Positions 18,647-21,367 of a stretch of 21,367 nucleotides of DNA are shown here, piece after piece (the stretch's first letter is position 1; each line of letters starts with the position of its first letter). The notes below the pieces were generated by a model. The model had not been told where the DNA came from and made no database searches. It worked only from the letters and a program-made list of their open reading frames with translations. Source of the stretch: Hypsibius dujardini (Eukaryota; Tardigrada; Eutardigrada; Parachela; Hypsibiidae); assembly GCA_001579985.1 (NCBI GenBank), contig LRSR01013258.1:1-21367 (forward strand), written 5' to 3'. Made by a program: the position numbers and the translations under genes.

Positions 18647-20612
18647 TCAGATTACTATTCCGTAGAGCTTGAGGGTGTTCTCACGCGTTCTCTCCACCAC
18701 AACCTCCAGCGGAATATCCTTCAGTTTGCTAATTTCGTGGGCAGTCACCAGAGCGATCCCACTAAAAAGGACGAAAATGTCTCACTCAGGTAAAGTAACA
18801 AACGTCCGGACCGAAAATGTTTCATGGCCCGTTGCTTACCCAGGAATGGCGACCTTCCGTGGTTGCTTGTCCCCTGCACTCTCCATTGGGAAGTTGCTCA
18901 TCTAGAAAGTGATGATAGAGCATGAAGGAAACATCTCCCCTGTGAACAACCGGACGAAACTCGCACAAAGACAGACAGACAAAAACAATTACAGAATCAG
19001 CCCGTAGGAATGGCAAAAACTAAAAGTATCAATTGGGAGGGGGAGGGGAAGAGGGCGTCGGAACACCCAGTCTTCAGAGAGTTAACTAATCAAGTGCCTT
19101 TAATCAATTATAACTTAAGTGTCTAAGGATTTTTTGTTTAATCTCTTTTAGTGCTGGTACGTTTTAGCTTACATTTAGTCAATTTACCGGGAAAAACATG
19201 AAAGTGCGAGAGAAACATGCAACAACTGCGCGCAGCCACATGGTCCAGGACGGGAATGCTCCTCTTTCACTTACAGCTGCCGGAGTGTAGTAAGGCGCGT
19301 CAGTTTCCAGGAGAATTTTTTCCAGTGGCAACTGTTTGACAGCATCCCGCGCCATGAGATCTTTATTTCCGCCGATGCACGGCGTGAAGCCGAACGCCAC
19401 CTTCGGGAAGTGATCCATCCATTTATTGGCCTCACTGAAGGAACCCCGGAAGCAGTGACGATGAATCTTCCAGTCGTGAGGAACATGCTGTAACACAGGG
19501 ACAGAGACACGCCCCATCATTAAAAACGTCAGCCTCTCTCGCCTCCCTAATAAGGGGTAGGTAGACCAACCTGTGTCATAATATCAAAGCAGTCCAGCTC
19601 CGCCTGATTATTGCCTCCGTGGCCCTCGTCGTTGCGGCAGTGAATGACAATCGGGAGATTGTGACGGACCGCCATCTCCAACTGCACCTTGAAGACGTCC
19701 CGTTGACGCCTCTTCTTCTCTTCGTTGCTAATAAAAAAAGACGTAATACCCAACTCAAAAACGGTCAGAGCATTCCCAGAGAAGCAGGTTTCGACTCACT
19801 TGTTCTGCCGATTGTAGTCCAACCCAATTTCTCCGAGCCCAACCAGTCGGTCCAGCTCATTGGCCGTCCGCATGCTGTAGCTCATTCCCTGTTTGACGTC
19901 ATCATTCCAGTCGTCGACAAAGTTGGGATGGCAGCCGTAAGTGAACCACAGCTCATTCTCCGTGCCCTCAATCAGCTTGCGGTACCAGTGGTCGTAGGAC
20001 TTGAGGTACAGTGGCAGACAGAACACCTGGATGGAACCGCCGAACGACGGCGGAAACATCTCCGGAAAGCTGTTCCGCATGTCGCGGTACGTCTCGATGC
20101 CCTGGCTCTGGAGCTTCTTGATGGTGAAGCACCAATGCGCGTGGGAATCAATGAACTTGACGCCGCCTGGCAGGGGATTCCGGAAGAGCTCTTCGTATGG
20201 GCCCAAGTTGATGCCGCCCTGCGTACGGTTCCGGAGCGAGTTGGATTCGCTGTTGTTGCGATTCCGGGAATCGCGGAAGTTGTTCCCGTTGTTGTTGTTG
20301 TTGTTGTTCTGATTGTGGTTGTCACGGTTGTCGCGGTATCCCCCGTCGCCGCCTTGGTCGTAATCTCGTCTTCCACCACCGTCCTCGAAGCGTGCATTAC
20401 GCATGTAGCCGGTTTGGATGACTCCGACACGGCCGCCACCAGCGCCACCACCCGGGCCGGAGGGTCGCAACACGGGCCCCCGGTTGAGTTGGAGGATTCC
20501 GGGGGAGCGGGCTTGCCTGCTGTCGCCGCCCAGTGCGTTGTTCATGTAGCCAGGCGACAGGTCCGGCCGAGGGGAGAACCGTTGACTGGGCTGCTGGTTC
20601 AGACTGTCCCGA
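18647..20612 (-). CDS. TATDN2: TATDN2-type TatD metal-dependent nuclease, at least 5 exons, 5' end unresolved
   Basis: The exons are 20612-19800, 19727-19571, 19487-19275, 18901-18840 and 18761-18647. The first in-frame Met (20545) would give 430 aa, but the frame stays open for 22 codons up to a splice acceptor (TTTTAG) at 20613. That Met has a weak context (T at -3), so an upstream coding exon is likely. Numbered from that Met, all TatD metal and catalytic residues are present: DSHAH (133-137), GEIGLDY (Glu239), IHCR (His278), HRHCFRGS (His312) and ETDAPYY (Asp364). KIHRHCF, the RDAxKQxPLExIxxETDAPY block and the RENTxxLY ending match TATDN2 rather than TATDN1/3. Residues 1-115 are disordered, rich in Gly, Arg and Asn, with a seven-Asn run. 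In human the homologous nuclease domain acts on nucleic acids, including R-loop processing; here that is inference. Confidence 0.9.
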
Positions 20613-21184
20613 CTAAAAGGAAACAGAGAAAAGAATTAACGAAGGAAGGCGAAGAAGGTGTGCTTCTAAACGCAGACTCCTTGAAAAAGATTCGCCAAGT
20701 ATGCCTATGGACTGTTACGCCCGACAGACAGTAAATCACTCAATGGGAAGACTCTAGAACAACAGCAAGCCATCCGAACTGCCAGCCTGCCACAGACATT
20801 CAGGCAATTAACGAAAACGACGAAGACCTGCGTCAAGATTAATGCGATAAAAAAATTGCCAATTTAATACTTGATAATATAACAGATAGATTAATTTCAA
20901 GCACAGAGAGTCAGATAATGGGACAGTCGCATGGACAATCATGGCCAATAGTGACGACGGACAGCGGGGCTCAATTTCCAATCGTACAAAAATAACCATA
21001 CAAATCTTACCAGTACCGACATTAATTTCCATGCGGACAACAAATCTATCCACTGGTACCAAAAAGACCGACGAATCCAGGCTTGGCCTATTCATAGCCA
21101 CTGCGTTCCCTGGCCTATTCCCGGCCACTTGCAATGCTAATCGCTGTTTAATTTACCAAATGATCGAAAGTGCGTTTTCTTACC
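20613..21184. other. Upstream of TATDN2 exon; first exon(s) not identified
   Basis: The missing 5' exon of TATDN2 should lie here or beyond the window. A minus-strand frame from about 21134 down to a good donor (ACTG|GTAAGA, near 21010) is the best-looking candidate exon. Its phase does not fit the exon at 20612, and the frame that would fit contains a stop just before the donor. No other gene is visible. Confidence 0.35.
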
Positions 21185-21367
21185 AATATCCGATCCAAAA
21201 TCTGATTTGTAATGGAGTGGCCTAAGTAAAAGCCATGCTTTCACGGCATGAGGGAGGATTTGGCGACATTATCTCATGACATCGGAAACTTTCTGGTGTA
21301 ACTTCCGTTACAACCCGTAACTCCGCCCCCTGATTTTAAGACATATTTTCTGCTTATGCCAGTCGAT
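21185..21367. repeat. Diverged, edge-truncated copy related to the foldback element
   Basis: CCAAAATCTGATTTG near 21195 matches the left arm at 3179. CGTAACTCCGCCCCCTG near 21318, followed by TCTGCTTATGCCAGTCGAT at the window end, matches CATAACTCCGCCCTCTG and TCTGCTGATGTCAATCGAT at 3291-3340. Order and spacing are about the same, with ATCGGAA in the middle. The copy runs off the window. Confidence 0.6.

Noticed and set aside
685-20612. ATP6AP2, Rab43-like and ARL8 as an endolysosomal gene cluster
   Set aside because: The genes are interleaved with unrelated ones, on both strands with separate promoters; chance proximity is the simpler reading.
19619-20734. 371-codon plus-strand open frame
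   Set aside because: It is the antisense shadow of TATDN2 exons, which carry all the TatD catalytic motifs on the minus strand; it crosses their introns and has no domain of its own.
21009-21134. Minus-strand segment ending in ACTG|GTAAGA as the first coding exon of TATDN2
   Set aside because: It would join in the wrong phase to the exon at 20612; the compatible frame has a TAA just before the donor.

Overview
The window looks like nuclear DNA from a compact invertebrate animal genome. It holds seven genes with spliceosomal introns, all with GT-AG boundaries, and most introns are 64-410 bp. The gene set (renin receptor, BRICK1, STIMATE, a Rab43-type GTPase, a squid/hnRNP-like protein, ARL8, TATDN2) is metazoan. 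Short intergenic spaces, introns and UTRs rich in TGAT/GATT runs, and closely packed genes would fit a tardigrade or another small protostome, but the sequence alone does not fix the phylum. There are no bacterial operons, CRISPR arrays, tRNA or rRNA genes.

Layout: ATP6AP2 (+, 685-1631) converges on BRK1 (-, 2296-2712). A 468-bp foldback element (3035-3502) separates BRK1 from STIMATE/TMEM110 (-, 3941-6233). A 1.25-kb spacer with a perfect CRE palindrome and one unassigned open frame follows. Next is a RAB43/RAB19-type GTPase (-, 7484-8416), divergent from an hnRNP A/B-D (squid-like) gene (+, 10729-14567). Their shared 2.3-kb spacer carries a small TA-flanked inverted-repeat element (9481-9608). 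The hnRNP gene converges on ARL8 (-, 15727-17107), which is followed by TATDN2 (-, 18647-about 20612, 5' end unresolved). The right edge appears to enter a diverged second copy of the foldback element.

Six coding sequences were rebuilt exon by exon with reading phase kept across every junction: ATP6AP2 248 aa, BRK1 87 aa, STIMATE 285 aa, Rab 210 aa, hnRNP 361 aa and ARL8 186 aa. BRK1 needs a 27-bp last coding exon that is easy to miss. TATDN2 gives 430 aa from its first in-frame Met, but its true N-terminus probably lies further upstream.

Several products act on endomembranes: ATP6AP2 (V-ATPase assembly), ARL8 (lysosome positioning), the Rab (Golgi/endosome traffic) and STIMATE (ER-plasma membrane contacts). 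Nothing shows that they form a functional cluster. I see no convincing novel multi-gene system. The most unusual signals are the inverted-repeat elements, a Rab whose near-invariant NKxD guanine-binding motif reads CKCD, a compact renin receptor with a furin-type site and a KKxx tail, and repeated short tandem duplications in noncoding DNA.
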